Of a stretch of DNA of 42,558 bases, positions 23,082 to 31,387 are shown in pieces. The stretch lies in assembly GCA_021810565.1 (NCBI GenBank), contig JAJZIM010000024.1, positions 1 to 42,558 of the forward strand. The letters run 5' to 3'. The DNA is from Bacillota bacterium. Lineage in GTDB: Bacteria > Bacillota > Sulfobacillia > JAJZIM01. Made by a program: the position numbers and the translations under genes. Below the pieces are notes generated by a model, which was not told the DNA's origin, made no database searches, and saw only the letters and a list, made by a program, of their open reading frames with translations. The number at the start of each line of letters is the position of its first letter. Positions within the stretch are counted from its first letter, which is position 1.

Positions 23082-23549
23082 GTGGCGTCGGGGGTGTGGG
23101 AGACGGTTTGGTCCTTCATGGAGCAGGCGGCGGCGCGCCACGGCCTGGAGCTGGTGGACGTGTCTTTTCGCCAGGAGGGGGGCGCGTGGCACCTGCGGGT
23201 CTTCCTGGATCGGCCGGGGGGGCTGCGCTTGGAGGATTGCGAGACCGTGAGCGGGGAGCTCTCGCGCTTCCTGGACGCCACCGACCCCATCCCCCAGCGC
23301 TACTACCTGGAGGTTTCCTCACCGGGTGAGGAGCGGCCCCTGCGGCGGGAGTCCGACTTCGTGCGCTTTGCCGGCCGGCCGGTGCAGCTGCGCGTGGGAC
23401 ACCGCAAGCTGCGGGGGGTGCTGGAGGGCGCGGCGGCGGGTCGGGTGCGCGTGCGCCGGGAGGACGGGGAGTTGGAGGAGATAGCCTTGGGAGAGGTGTC
23501 GGAAGCCCATCTGCGCCGCACACAGGAGGGGGTAGGTAAAAAAAGATGA
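23082..23549 (+). CDS. rimP: Ribosome maturation factor RimP
   Basis: 155 residues. RimP helps assembly of the 30S subunit. The N-terminal alpha/beta domain is visible in [39 protein letters not shown], the centre in [28 protein letters not shown] ('y.LEVSSPGldRpL'), and the C-terminal SH3-like part follows ([18 protein letters not shown]). GTG 23082 gives a normal length and is preceded by GAGGGGGAGA. The stop overlaps the nusA start by four bases. First gene of a long translation/RNA operon. Confidence 0.93.
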   Translation: MASGVWETVWSFMEQAAARHGLELVDVSFRQEGGAWHLRVFLDRPGGLRLEDCETVSGELSRFLDATDPIPQRYYLEVSSPGEERPLRRESDFVRFAGRPVQLRVGHRKLRGVLEGAAAGRVRVRREDGELEEIALGEVSEAHLRRTQEGVGKKR

Positions 23550-24610
23550 ACGGCGAGCTCTTGAACGCCCTGGACCAATTGGAGCGGGAGCGGGGCATAT
23601 CCAAGGATGTGCTCATCGAGGCGATAGAGGCGGCCCTCATCTCCGCCTACCGGCGCAACTTCAACTCCGCCCAGAACGTGCGGGTGGCGGTGCATCGGGA
23701 CACGGGGGAGATCAAGGTGTACGCCCGTCGCACGGTGGTGGAGGAGGTGAACGACCCTCGGGAGGAGATCTCCCGGGAGGAGGCGCGGGAGAAGGATCCC
23801 AGCCTGGACCTGGGGGATGTCTACGAATCGGAGGTCACCCCGCGCGACTTCGGCCGCATCGCCGCCCAGACCGCCAAACAGGTGGTGGTACAGCGGATCC
23901 GGGAAGCCGAACGGGGGATGATCTTCGACGAGTTCTCCGAGCGGGAGGGGGATATCGTCACCGGTATCGTTCAGCGGGTGGAGCATCGCCTGGTCATCAT
24001 CGACCTGGGTAAGGCCGAGGCGGTGTTGGGGCCCGGAGAGCAGATGCCGGGCGAGTTCTACCGCCCCGGGGAGCGGATCAAGACCTACGTGGCGGAGGTC
24101 AAGAAGACCACCAAGGGGCCGCAGATCGTGGTCAGCCGCACCCATCCCGGGCTGCTCAAGCGCCTTTTGGAGTTGGAGGTGCCGGAGATCCGTGACGGCA
24201 CGGTGGAGCTCAAGGCGGTGGCGCGGGAGGCCGGATCGCGTTCCAAGATCGCCGTGCAGGCCCGGGAGGAGAACGTGGACCCGGTGGGGGCCTGCGTGGG
24301 CGCGAAAGGTTCGCGCATCCAGGCCGTGGTCACGGAACTGCGCGGGGAGAAGATCGACGTCATTTCCTGGGACCCTGACCCGCGCACCTTCGTGGCCAAT
24401 GCTCTGTCGCCGGCCAAGGTTCTGGAGGTGCAGGTGGACGAAGGCGAGAAATTGGCGCGGGTGGTGGTGCCGGACTACCAGCTGTCCCTTGCCATCGGCA
24501 AGGAGGGCCAAAACGCGCGGCTGGCGGCCAAGCTGACCGGTTGGCGCATCGACATCAAGAGCGAGAGCCAAATCCGAGAGGCCGCGCCGGAAGGAGATAG
24601 CGATGCCTAA
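23546..24610 (+). CDS. nusA: Transcription elongation/termination factor NusA
   Basis: 354 residues, the Firmicutes length without C-terminal acidic repeats. Domains in order: N-terminal RNAP-binding domain (1-125; [21 protein letters not shown]), S1 domain (about 135-200; [13 protein letters not shown]), KH1 (about 205-280; [19 protein letters not shown] and [18 protein letters not shown]) and KH2 (about 285-345; [19 protein letters not shown]). Both KH GXXG loops (GAKG, GKEG) are present. Binds RNA polymerase and nascent RNA, and modulates pausing, termination and antitermination. Overlaps rimP at its start and ylxR at its end. Confidence 0.97.
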   Translation: MNGELLNALDQLERERGISKDVLIEAIEAALISAYRRNFNSAQNVRVAVHRDTGEIKVYARRTVVEEVNDPREEISREEAREKDPSLDLGDVYESEVTPRDFGRIAAQTAKQVVVQRIREAERGMIFDEFSEREGDIVTGIVQRVEHRLVIIDLGKAEAVLGPGEQMPGEFYRPGERIKTYVAEVKKTTKGPQIVVSRTHPGLLKRLLELEVPEIRDGTVELKAVAREAGSRSKIAVQAREENVDPVGACVGAKGSRIQAVVTELRGEKIDVISWDPDPRTFVANALSPAKVLEVQVDEGEKLARVVVPDYQLSLAIGKEGQNARLAAKLTGWRIDIKSESQIREAAPEGDSDA

Positions 24611-24887
24611 GGCCCGCAGGCTTCCCCAACGCACCTGTTTGGGCTGCCGCGAGATCCACGGCAAGCGGGAGCTCTGGCGCATCGTGCGCACCGCCCAGGG
24701 TGAGGTGGTGTTCGATCCGTCGGGGAAGCTGGCGGGCAGGGGTGCCTACGTCTGCCCCAAGGAGGAATGCGTCCGCGAAGCGCTGCGGGGGAAGCGGCTG
24801 GAGAAGGCCCTGCGGGGAGATTTGCCGGAAGGCGCGGCCCAGCGCCTGCTGGCGGAACTGGCCAGCCGACTGAGCGGCGGCGCGTGA
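24603..24887 (+). CDS. ylxR: RnpM/YlxR RNA-binding protein
   Basis: 94 residues of the DUF448/YlxR family (B. subtilis RnpM, a modulator of RNase P). Landmarks: [23 protein letters not shown] at the N-terminus and the GRGAYVCP motif near the middle, followed by a helix with [14 protein letters not shown]. The Cys in TCLGC and YVC are the usual family positions. ATG lies inside the end of nusA (eight-base overlap) behind AAGGAGAT. The stop overlaps the following gene by GTGA. Confidence 0.93.
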   Translation: MPKARRLPQRTCLGCREIHGKRELWRIVRTAQGEVVFDPSGKLAGRGAYVCPKEECVREALRGKRLEKALRGDLPEGAAQRLLAELASRLSGGA

Positions 24888-25204
24888 GCGGCCCGACGGA
24901 AGGGTATCTGGGCCTGGCCCATAGGGCCGGGCAATTGGTGGGGGGCGATGCGGCCTGCCGGGACGCCATGAAGGCGGGGGCGGCAAAGCTGGTGCTGCTG
25001 GCCGGGGATGCCGGCTCGGCCGTTGGCCGCACCTTCCGCCGCCTGGCGGCGCAGCAGGATGTGCCGGTGCGCCGCTGGGGGAGCAAGGAGTCGTTGGGAC
25101 GCGCCACCGGATCGCGGCCGCGAGCGGTTTGGGTGGTGCGCGATCCAGGGCTGGCGGAGGTTCTGTGCCGCCTGCTGGATGAAAATGGGGGTGTTGTCCG
25201 ATGA
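24884..25204 (+). CDS. ylxQ: L7Ae/YlxQ-like K-turn-binding ribosomal protein
   Basis: 106 residues. L7Ae/L30e fold: [43 protein letters not shown] is the family start ('.ll.lA.rAg.lv.G.....a...gka.LvilA.DaS'). It is followed by [17 protein letters not shown], matching the conserved 'G...' RNA-binding turn. GTG start overlaps the ylxR stop, and the stop overlaps the infB start (ATGA). Probably binds kink-turn RNA; exact role in bacteria is unsettled. Confidence 0.88.
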   Translation: MSGPTEGYLGLAHRAGQLVGGDAACRDAMKAGAAKLVLLAGDAGSAVGRTFRRLAAQQDVPVRRWGSKESLGRATGSRPRAVWVVRDPGLAEVLCRLLDENGGVVR

Positions 25205-27522
25205 GGGTGTACGAATTGGGCAAGGAGTTGAATCTGGACAGCCGCCGGCTGATCGACCTCCTCCATCGCTTGGGGGTGGAGGTCAAAAACCACATGAGCA
25301 AGCTGGATGATCCGGTGGTGCAGCAGGTGCGCGACATCGTGGAGGGAAAGCTGCCGGAACAGCCTCCGGCGGCCAAGGCACCGGCCCGCACGGGGCAGCC
25401 TCCCGCCCGGACGGGACAGCCCCCGGCCCGCACGGGGCAGCCCCCGGCTCGGACGGGACAGGCACCGGCCCGCACGGGGCAGCCCCCGGCTCGGACGGGA
25501 CAGGCACCGGCCCGCACGGGGCAGCCGCCGGCTCGGACCGGGCAGGGACCGGCCCGCCCGGGGCAGCCCCCGGCTCGGACCGGGCAGGGACCGGCCCGCC
25601 CGGGGCAGGGACCGGCTCGCCCGGGGCAGGCACCAGCCCGCCCGGGGCAGGCACCAGCCCGCACCGGTGGTCCGGGACGCAAGGGCGGCTTCGCTCGACC
25701 GGGCGGACCGTCGGCGAAACGGGGTCCCAGGCGCCGGCCGCCGCGGGAGAAGACCAAGGCGCCGCAGGAGCGGGTGGTGCTGCTGGACGGGCCGGTCACG
25801 GTGCAGGATCTGGCCGAGCGCATGGACGTGAGCGCGACGGAGATCATCAAGATCCTCATGCGCCTGGGCGTGATGGCCGCCGTGAACCAAGAAGTGGACT
25901 CGGAGACGGCGGGTATCGTGGCTTCGGAGATGGGTTTCCAGGTGCGGGAACGTCCCGCGGACCAGCCGGAACCGGAGGAGCTGCCGGTGGAGGACGAGCC
26001 GGCCGAACTGGAGAGCCGCCCCCCGGTGGTGACGGTCATGGGCCATGTGGATCACGGCAAGACGTCGCTTTTGGACGCCATCCGCAGCACCAACGTCACG
26101 GCTCGGGAGAGCGGCGGGATTACCCAGCATATCGGCGCCTACACGGTGAAGGTGGGGGAGCGCCAGGTGGTATTCCTGGACACGCCTGGACACGAGGCCT
26201 TCACCGCCATGCGGGCCCGTGGGGCCAAGATCACCGACGTGGCCGTGTTGGTCGTGGCGGCGGACGACGGCGTCATGCCCCAGACCATCGAGGCGATCAA
26301 CCACGCCCGTGCCGCCGGCGTACCCATCGTGGTGGCGATAAACAAGATGGATAAGCCGGACGCCAACCCGGATCGGGTCAAGCAGCAGCTCACCGAACAC
26401 GGCCTGGTGGCGGAGGAGTGGGGCGGGGAGACCGTCTTCGTGCCGGTGTCGGCCAGGGCCCACACGGGGCTGGAGCAACTGCTGGAGATGATCCTGCTGG
26501 TGTCCGACGTGCAAGAGTTGAAGGCCAACCCGCACCGACCGGCCCGCGGCACGGTGGTGGAGGCGCAGCTGGATCGGGGGCGCGGCCCGGTGGCCACGGT
26601 ACTGGTGCAGACCGGAACCCTGCGCGTGGGAGACGCCTTCGTGGTGGGGACCACCGCGGGGCGGGTGCGCGCCCTGGTGGACGACAAGGGTCGGCGCATC
26701 AAGCGGGCGGGTCCCGCCGCTCCGGTGGAGGTCCTGGGTCTGGAGCAGATACCAGAGGCCGGAGATACCTTCCTGGTGGTGGCGGACGAGAAGCGCGGTC
26801 GGGAGATCGCCGATCGGCGGCGGATCCGCCAGCGGGAGCGGGAGCTCAAGGCGGTCCGCCGGGGCACCACCCTGGAGGACCTCTTCCGAGAGGCCAAGGA
26901 GGGCGAGAAAAAGACCCTCAACCTGGTGGTCAAGGGGGATGTGCAAGGGTCGGTGGAGGCCCTGGTGGAAGCCCTGGAGAAGCTCTCTGGGGAGGAGGTG
27001 GCCATCCGGGTGATCCATCACGGCGTGGGGGCCATCAACGAGTCCGACGTGATGTTGGCCGCCGCCTCGGGGGCGTCGGTGATCGGGTTCCACGTGCAGC
27101 CGGACCCGGCGGCGCGCAAGGCGGCGGAGCGGGAGCACGTGGAGATCCGGACCTACCGGGTGATCTACGAGGTGACCGACGACATCCACGCGGCCGTCAC
27201 CGGCATGCTGGAGCCCACCCTGCGGGAGGAGGTCTTGGGGCGTGCCGTGGTGCGCCAGCTGTTCAAGGTGCCCAAGGTGGGCACGGTGGCCGGCTGCTAC
27301 GTGGAGCAGGGCAAGCTTACCCGCAACGCCACCATCCGGGTGCTGCGGGATGGCGTGGTGACCCACGAGGGGGCCGTGGCCTCCCTGAAGCGATTCAAGG
27401 AGGATGTGCGGGAGGTGGCTGGCGGCTTCGAGTGCGGCGTGGGGTTGGAGCGGTTCAACGACCTCAAGGAGGGCGACGTGCTGGAGGCCTTCCAGATGCA
27501 AGAGGTCCGGCGGGAGGCCTAA
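25201..27522 (+). CDS. infB: Translation initiation factor IF-2
   Basis: 773 residues. N-terminal IF2_N helices ([20 protein letters not shown]) are followed by a long low-complexity linker (61-157) made of 14 heptapeptide repeats, then a second IF2_N ([21 protein letters not shown]). The G domain has GHVDHGKTS at 281-289, DTPGHEAF at about 327 and NKMDKPDA at about 381, followed by SARAHTGL. Domains II-IV follow, with the C-terminal fMet-tRNA binding domain ending near 773. GTPase that brings fMet-tRNA to the 30S subunit. The repeat linker is the only unusual part. Confidence 0.97.
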   Translation: MRVYELGKELNLDSRRLIDLLHRLGVEVKNHMSKLDDPVVQQVRDIVEGKLPEQPPAAKAPARTGQPPARTGQPPARTGQPPARTGQAPARTGQPPARTGQAPARTGQPPARTGQGPARPGQPPARTGQGPARPGQGPARPGQAPARPGQAPARTGGPGRKGGFARPGGPSAKRGPRRRPPREKTKAPQERVVLLDGPVTVQDLAERMDVSATEIIKILMRLGVMAAVNQEVDSETAGIVASEMGFQVRERPADQPEPEELPVEDEPAELESRPPVVTVMGHVDHGKTSLLDAIRSTNVTARESGGITQHIGAYTVKVGERQVVFLDTPGHEAFTAMRARGAKITDVAVLVVAADDGVMPQTIEAINHARAAGVPIVVAINKMDKPDANPDRVKQQLTEHGLVAEEWGGETVFVPVSARAHTGLEQLLEMILLVSDVQELKANPHRPARGTVVEAQLDRGRGPVATVLVQTGTLRVGDAFVVGTTAGRVRALVDDKGRRIKRAGPAAPVEVLGLEQIPEAGDTFLVVADEKRGREIADRRRIRQRERELKAVRRGTTLEDLFREAKEGEKKTLNLVVKGDVQGSVEALVEALEKLSGEEVAIRVIHHGVGAINESDVMLAAASGASVIGFHVQPDPAARKAAEREHVEIRTYRVIYEVTDDIHAAVTGMLEPTLREEVLGRAVVRQLFKVPKVGTVAGCYVEQGKLTRNATIRVLRDGVVTHEGAVASLKRFKEDVREVAGGFECGVGLERFNDLKEGDVLEAFQMQEVRREA
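25381..25671 (+). repeat. 21-bp tandem repeat coding 14 heptapeptides in IF-2
   Basis: Fourteen consecutive units read P-A-R-[T/P]-G-Q-[P/A/G], the last one cut short. Unit length is 21 bases. Neighbouring units differ at third positions (cgc acg versus cgg acg) and alternate in type, as expected after duplication by unequal exchange. The segment makes a flexible, basic, Pro/Gly-rich linker. Confidence 0.95.
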
Positions 27523-27524
27523 GG

Positions 27525-27806
27525 GTGGCGCTGGGCAGCCTGGAGGTGGAATTGCGCCTATTCGGGGTGGACAACCTGAAGGCCAAGCGGCGCATCCTGC
27601 AGGGGTTGCTGGCGCGGCTGCGCCAAAGCTACCGGGTGGCGGCGGCGGAGGTGGACCGTCAGGACGACCTGCGGCGCGCGAGCCTCGAGATGGCCTGCGT
27701 GGCGGCGGACGGCGGCCAGGTGCGCCGGGTGTTGGACCAGGTGCTGCGCTCCATCGAGGGCCACGGTGAGCTGGAGGTCCTGGAGCACCGCCTGGAGTTG
27801 TGGTAG
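27525..27806 (+). CDS. ylxP: YlxP (DUF503) protein
   Basis: 93 residues of the DUF503 family, which is encoded between infB and rbfA in many Firmicutes. Typical features: an N-terminal strand VELRLFGVDNLKAKRRILQGLLARLRQSYRVAAAEVD ('L.S.sLKdKR.vl..l...lr..fnvsvaEv') and a C-terminal segment RSIEGHGELEVLEHRLELW. Single-domain ferredoxin-like fold. GTG starts two bases after infB with a GGAGG in the infB end. Function in ribosome maturation is assumed from context. Confidence 0.9.
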   Translation: MALGSLEVELRLFGVDNLKAKRRILQGLLARLRQSYRVAAAEVDRQDDLRRASLEMACVAADGGQVRRVLDQVLRSIEGHGELEVLEHRLELW

Positions 27807-27818
27807 GGGGGAACGCGG

Positions 27819-28208
27819 GTGACCACAGGACGGGCGCGGCGGGTGGGAGAGGCGTTGCGGGAGGAGACGGCGGACATCCTGCGGCGCGTGAAGGATCCCC
27901 GCATCGGCTTCGTTAGCGTGACGGGGGTGGAGATGTCCGCCGACCTGCGGCAGGCCAGGATCTTCGTGAGCGTGATGGGCAGCGAGGAGGAGCGGCAGCG
28001 CACCATGCAGGGCTTGGAGAGCTGCCGGGGCCATGTCCGCACCGAGTTGGGCCGACGGGTGCGCCTGTTCAGGACGCCCCAGATCAGCTTCCACCTGGAT
28101 CGCTCCATCGACCGGGGCATGCACCTGGACGAGTTGCTGCGGTCGGCGCAGACGAGGGGAGGCGAGGAGGACGCAACGGGAGATCGCGGCGGCCCTGCTA
28201 AGGGGTGA
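27819..28208 (+). CDS. rbfA: Ribosome-binding factor A
   Basis: 129 residues. KH-type fold of RbfA: RRVGEALREETADILRRVKDPRIGFVSVTGVEMSADLRQARIFVSVMG ('r...i...l..il....kDPri.fvtvt.V.vs.Dl..AkVyvsv'), then RLFRTPQISFHLDRSIDRGMHLDELL ('...P.l.f..D.s...g..i..ll'). GTG start after GGGGGGAACGCG. Needed for 16S rRNA 5'-end processing. The last 15 residues (Gly/Asp/Thr-rich) overlap the putative beginning of nrnA in another frame. Confidence 0.94.
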   Translation: MTTGRARRVGEALREETADILRRVKDPRIGFVSVTGVEMSADLRQARIFVSVMGSEEERQRTMQGLESCRGHVRTELGRRVRLFRTPQISFHLDRSIDRGMHLDELLRSAQTRGGEEDATGDRGGPAKG

Positions 28209-29130
28209 GCGGCACCTGTTGATCCTGCACCAATATCCCGACGGGGATTCCATCGGGTGCACCCTGGCCGTGGCCAGGGCGCTGGCCTTGCTGGGCAAAG
28301 AGACGGTGGTGTGCGGCGAGGGGCGGTTCCCGGCCACCTACCGCTTTCTGCCCGGAGCCGCGGCGGTGCGCTCGTGGGAGGAGGCGGGCGGCGGCTTCGA
28401 CACCGCCGTCCTTTTCGATTGTGCCGAGCCCGCCCTCACCGGCCGCGGGGAGGAGTTCCGCCAGCGTGCCGCCACCGTGATCAACGTGGACCATCACCGC
28501 TCCAATTCCCGGTACGGCGACCTCAACTGGGTGGACCCCACCGCAGCGGCGGCGGGGGAGTTGGCCATGAGTCTGGTGGACGAGCTGGGAGCGCCGCTGG
28601 ACCCCGAGATCGCCACCTGCCTGTATACCTCGCTGATCACGGACACCGGGGACTTTCGATATGAAAGCACCACGGCCGCCACCCACCGGATGGCTGCCCG
28701 GCTGCTGGAGGCCGGCGTGCGCCCGGGCCGGGTCTCCGAGGCGCTCTACGAGAGCCGACCCTTGGGGGCGCTCCGGCTCTTGTCCCTGGCCCTGGGACGG
28801 CTGGAGGTGACGCCGGGAGGCAGGGTGGCCTGGATCAGCCTGCCCCGCGAGCTGTTGGTCGCCGCGGGGGCGGCGGAGGAGGACGTGGAGGGCATCGTGA
28901 ACTATCCCCGCTCCCTGGCCGGGGTGCAGGTGGCCCTGCTGCTGCGGGAGACGGCGGACGGCCGGATCAAGGTCTCGGTGCGCACTCGGGAGCCGGTGGA
29001 CGCGGGCGCGCTGGCGCGGGAGTTCGGCGGGGGAGGACATGCCCGGGCGGCGGGCTGCGTCCTGGCCGGTCCCCTGGAGCAGGCGCGCGGGCTGTTGGTG
29101 GCCGCCGCCGGGCGCGCCGTCGGAGGGTAG
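28171..29130 (+). CDS. nrnA: DHH-family bifunctional oligoribonuclease/pAp phosphatase (NrnA)
   Basis: About 319 residues. DHH domain: LLILHQYPDGDSIGCTLAVARAL (motif I), VINVDHHRSNSRYGDLNWVD (DHH motif III), and SLITDTGDFRYESTTAATHRMAARLL (motif IV). The DHHA1 domain ends EFGGGGHARAAGCVLAGPL. NrnA degrades short RNA oligomers and hydrolyses pAp to AMP. The start is a problem: no ATG, GTG or TTG lies in frame near the expected N-terminus. The listed 28171 is ACG directly behind AGGAGG. TTG 28219 would cut into the first strand, and the only upstream ATG (28033) adds 46 residues of shadow-like sequence. Confidence 0.88.
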   Translation, partial: TQREIAAALLRGERHLLILHQYPDGDSIGCTLAVARALALLGKETVVCGEGRFPATYRFLPGAAAVRSWEEAGGGFDTAVLFDCAEPALTGRGEEFRQRAATVINVDHHRSNSRYGDLNWVDPTAAAAGELAMSLVDELGAPLDPEIATCLYTSLITDTGDFRYESTTAATHRMAARLLEAGVRPGRVSEALYESRPLGALRLLSLALGRLEVTPGGRVAWISLPRELLVAAGAAEEDVEGIVNYPRSLAGVQVALLLRETADGRIKVSVRTREPVDAGALAREFGGGGHARAAGCVLAGPLEQARGLLVAAAGRAVGG

Positions 29131-29145
29131 CCGAAACTGGACGGC

Positions 29146-30021
29146 GTGCTGAACCTACTAAAGCCGCCGGGGATGACTTCCCACGACGTGGTGGCCGCGG
29201 TGCGCCGGCTTAGCGGTCAGCGGCGGGCGGGCCACGCCGGCACCCTGGATCCTGCGGCGGCGGGGGTGCTGCCGGTGGCGCTGGGACAGGCCACGCGCCT
29301 TTTGGAGTACCTGGCGGGAACGGACAAGGCCTATCGGGCCGAGGTGACCTTCGGGCGGCGCACCGACACCCTGGACGCCGCGGGGCGGGTCCTGGAGGAG
29401 CGGCCGGCGCCCGGGCTCAGCGCGGATCGGGTGGAGGCGCTTTTGGCGGCCTTCCGGGGGGAGATCCTCCAGGTGCCTCCGGCGTATGCGGCCGTGCGGG
29501 TGGGCGGGGAGCGGGCGCACCGCCTGGCGCGGCGGGGGGTGGCCGTCCAGCTGCCGCCCCGGCGGGTGCGGATCGGGCGCCTGGAGCTGTTGGATTTCAC
29601 TCCCGGGCGCTTCCCCCGGGCCATGCTGGATCTGGTCTGCTCCAAGGGCACCTACGTGCGATCCCTGGCCCGGGATCTGGGCGAGGCGGCCCGCACCGGC
29701 GCCTATGTCTCCTTCCTGCTGCGCCTCAGGGTGGGGCCCTTCCCGGTGGAAGAGGCGTGCACCCTGGAGGAGCTGGGACGGGATGGAGTGGCCGCGCACC
29801 TGTCGGAAGTACGCTCCATGCTGGGAGGCGTGCCGGCGGTGACGGTGACGGCCGCCGAGGCCGCGCTCATCCGCAACGGGGTGGCCCCGGGGCCCGCCCC
29901 GGGCCGGTACCCCGACGGCCCGGTGCAACTATTGGATGCGGAGGGGATGCTGTTGGCCATGGGCGAGGCCCGTCAAGGGGTCTGCCGGCTACGCAAGGTG
30001 TTGGGGCCGTGGAATTCTTGA
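29146..30021 (+). CDS. truB: tRNA pseudouridine(55) synthase TruB
   Basis: 291 residues. Catalytic region GHAGTLDPAAAGVLPVALGQATRLLEYL with the nucleophilic Asp at about residue 36. KPPGMTSHDVV at the N-terminus, YRAEVTFGRRTDTLDAAG, and CSKGTYVRSLARDLGEA are further family blocks. A PUA-like C-terminal part follows (LIRNGVAPGP). Makes pseudouridine 55 in the T-loop of tRNAs. GTG start 29146 gives GTG-CTG-AAC as in related TruB proteins. Overlaps ribF by 13 bases. Confidence 0.95.
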   Translation: MLNLLKPPGMTSHDVVAAVRRLSGQRRAGHAGTLDPAAAGVLPVALGQATRLLEYLAGTDKAYRAEVTFGRRTDTLDAAGRVLEERPAPGLSADRVEALLAAFRGEILQVPPAYAAVRVGGERAHRLARRGVAVQLPPRRVRIGRLELLDFTPGRFPRAMLDLVCSKGTYVRSLARDLGEAARTGAYVSFLLRLRVGPFPVEEACTLEELGRDGVAAHLSEVRSMLGGVPAVTVTAAEAALIRNGVAPGPAPGRYPDGPVQLLDAEGMLLAMGEARQGVCRLRKVLGPWNS

Positions 30022-30920
30022 GAGAGCCGCCGCCCGGTCCCGCGCCCTGCGCGGTGGCGGTGGGCAGCTTCGACGGCGTGCATCTGGGCCACCAGGAGAT
30101 CCTGCGGCGGCTGCGGGAGCGCTCGGCGGCGGGCGGGTTGGTCGGCACGGTGCTGACCTTTGAGCCCCATCCGCTGCGGGTGCTGACCCGGCATCCGCCC
30201 CTGTTGCTGACGGTCCTGGAGGAGAAGGTCGCACTGCTGGAGGGGATGGGTGTCTCCCGGGTGGTGGCGCTGCCCTTCGACCGGGAGTTGGCCGGCATGG
30301 CGCCGGCGGACTTCGTCCAGGACATACTCCAGCGGCGCTTGGATGCTCGGGAGGTGCTGGTGGGCTACAACTTCACCTTCGGCGCCCGGGGCGAGGGAAC
30401 CGCCGAGACCCTTTGCCACCTGGGAGAGGCGGCGGGGATGCGGGTCTTCGTGATCCCGCCCCAGGAGGTGGGAGGGCGGGTGATCTCCAGCACCCTGATC
30501 CGGGAGCGGCTCTCACGCGGGGAGGTGGAGGAGGCGGCCCACCTCCTGGGACGTCCCTTCAGCGTGCGCTCCCGGGTGGTGGTCGGGGAGGGGCGGGGCC
30601 GCGGCCTGGGCTTTCCCACCGCCAACCTGCGGTTGCCGCCGGAGAAGCTGCTGCCGGCCGAAGGGGTGTATGCCGCCCGGGTGCTTTGGAGGGAGCGGGA
30701 GTGGTCCGCGGTGGTGAACCTGGGACGGCGTCCCACCTTCGGGGCCGGGGAGGCGGCCCTGGAGGTGCACCTTTTGGACTTCGGGGCGGATCTGTACGGG
30801 GCGCTATTGGAGATAGCCTTCCTGCATTTCCTTCGTCCAGAGCGCTCCTTCGCCTCGCCCGCGGAACTGGTGCTCCAGATCCGCCGCGATGTGGCGCGCG
30901 CCCGGGAACTGCTGCGCTGA
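30009..30920 (+). CDS. ribF: Bifunctional riboflavin kinase/FAD synthetase RibF
   Basis: 303 residues. The N-terminal FAD synthetase domain has AVGSFDGVHLGHQEILRRL ('GnFDGvHlGHq.il') and TFEPHPLRVL, then VGYNFTFGARGEGT and ISSTLIRERLSRGEVEEAA. The C-terminal riboflavin kinase domain has GRGRGLGFPTANL (about 200) and GVYAARV...VVNLGRRPTFG, ending ...LLDFGADLYG. Converts riboflavin to FMN and FAD. GTG 30009 lies within the end of truB. Confidence 0.95.
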   Translation: MEFLREPPPGPAPCAVAVGSFDGVHLGHQEILRRLRERSAAGGLVGTVLTFEPHPLRVLTRHPPLLLTVLEEKVALLEGMGVSRVVALPFDRELAGMAPADFVQDILQRRLDAREVLVGYNFTFGARGEGTAETLCHLGEAAGMRVFVIPPQEVGGRVISSTLIRERLSRGEVEEAAHLLGRPFSVRSRVVVGEGRGRGLGFPTANLRLPPEKLLPAEGVYAARVLWREREWSAVVNLGRRPTFGAGEAALEVHLLDFGADLYGALLEIAFLHFLRPERSFASPAELVLQIRRDVARARELLR

Positions 30921-30938
30921 GCCACTTTCGCCAATGCG

Positions 30939-30967
30939 TTGAATTGGAACGGCGCTTGTGTTAGAAT
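30939..30967 (+). promoter_or_regulatory. rpsO promoter
   Basis: TTGAAT (30939-30944), 17 bases, TAGAAT (30962-30967) preceded by TGT (extended -10). It stands in the only AT-rich patch between ribF and rpsO and predicts a leader of about 85 bases. Confidence 0.6.
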
Positions 30968-30974
30968 GCTCTGG

Positions 30975-31060
30975 GTTGCCAATAACCTCGGGCGCGGACC
31001 GTGCGCTGGCTCCGGCGACCGCCTGGGCCCGGGGGGATGGAGAAAGGGAGGTGGGAGGGC
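30975..31060 (+). promoter_or_regulatory. Structured rpsO 5' leader
   Basis: The transcript leader contains the stem GCGC (30992-30995) with GCGC (31003-31006) and G/C-rich complementary runs further on (CTCCGG, GGGCCCGGGGG). Leaders of rpsO often bind S15 for autoregulation. I see structure but cannot assign a known S15 motif. Confidence 0.25.
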
Positions 31061-31330
31061 TTGGCCCTCACCCAGGAGAAGAAACGGGAGATCATCGAAA
31101 AGTACAAGTTGCACGACCAGGACACGGGTTCCCCCGAGGTGCAGATCGCCATCCTTACGGAGCGGATCAACTACCTGACGGAGCACCTGCGGGTGCACAA
31201 GGGCGACCACCACTCGCGGCGGGGCCTGCTTATGATGGTGGGGCAGCGCCGGGGTCTGCTCAACTATCTGCGCAGCAACGAGCCGGCGAGGTACCAGGGC
31301 ATCATCCAGCGCTTGGGACTGCGCCGCTGA
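31061..31330 (+). CDS. rpsO: Ribosomal protein S15
   Basis: 89 residues from TTG 31061, exactly the universal S15 length, reading (M)[35 protein letters not shown]. The 16S-binding [29 protein letters not shown] block is intact and the end [12 protein letters not shown] is standard. AGGGAGGT at 31045-31052 supports this start. ATG 31037 would add eight non-homologous residues. It has its own promoter and is followed by a terminator before pnp. Confidence 0.97.
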   Translation: MALTQEKKREIIEKYKLHDQDTGSPEVQIAILTERINYLTEHLRVHKGDHHSRRGLLMMVGQRRGLLNYLRSNEPARYQGIIQRLGLRR

Positions 31331-31333
31331 GGG

Positions 31334-31356
31334 GAGCGGGACTACCCGCTCTTTTT
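31334..31356 (+). terminator. Rho-independent terminator between rpsO and pnp
   Basis: GAGCGGG (31334-31340) and CCCGCTC (31345-31351) form a perfect 7-bp stem with ACTA loop, followed by five T. pnp starts 32 bases later, so it may be partial read-through or mRNA processing control, as is common between these two genes. Confidence 0.75.
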
Positions 31357-31387
31357 GCGTAGGCGCATGGCCGTTAGGAGGAGTGAA

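Noticed and set aside
25381-25671. Regular repeats that could suggest a CRISPR or minisatellite array
   Set aside because: Units are contiguous, without spacers, and keep one reading frame inside infB.
24607-27501. Long minus-strand open frame opposite ylxR, ylxQ and infB
   Set aside because: Shadow frame with biased composition; the infB product on the plus strand is certain.
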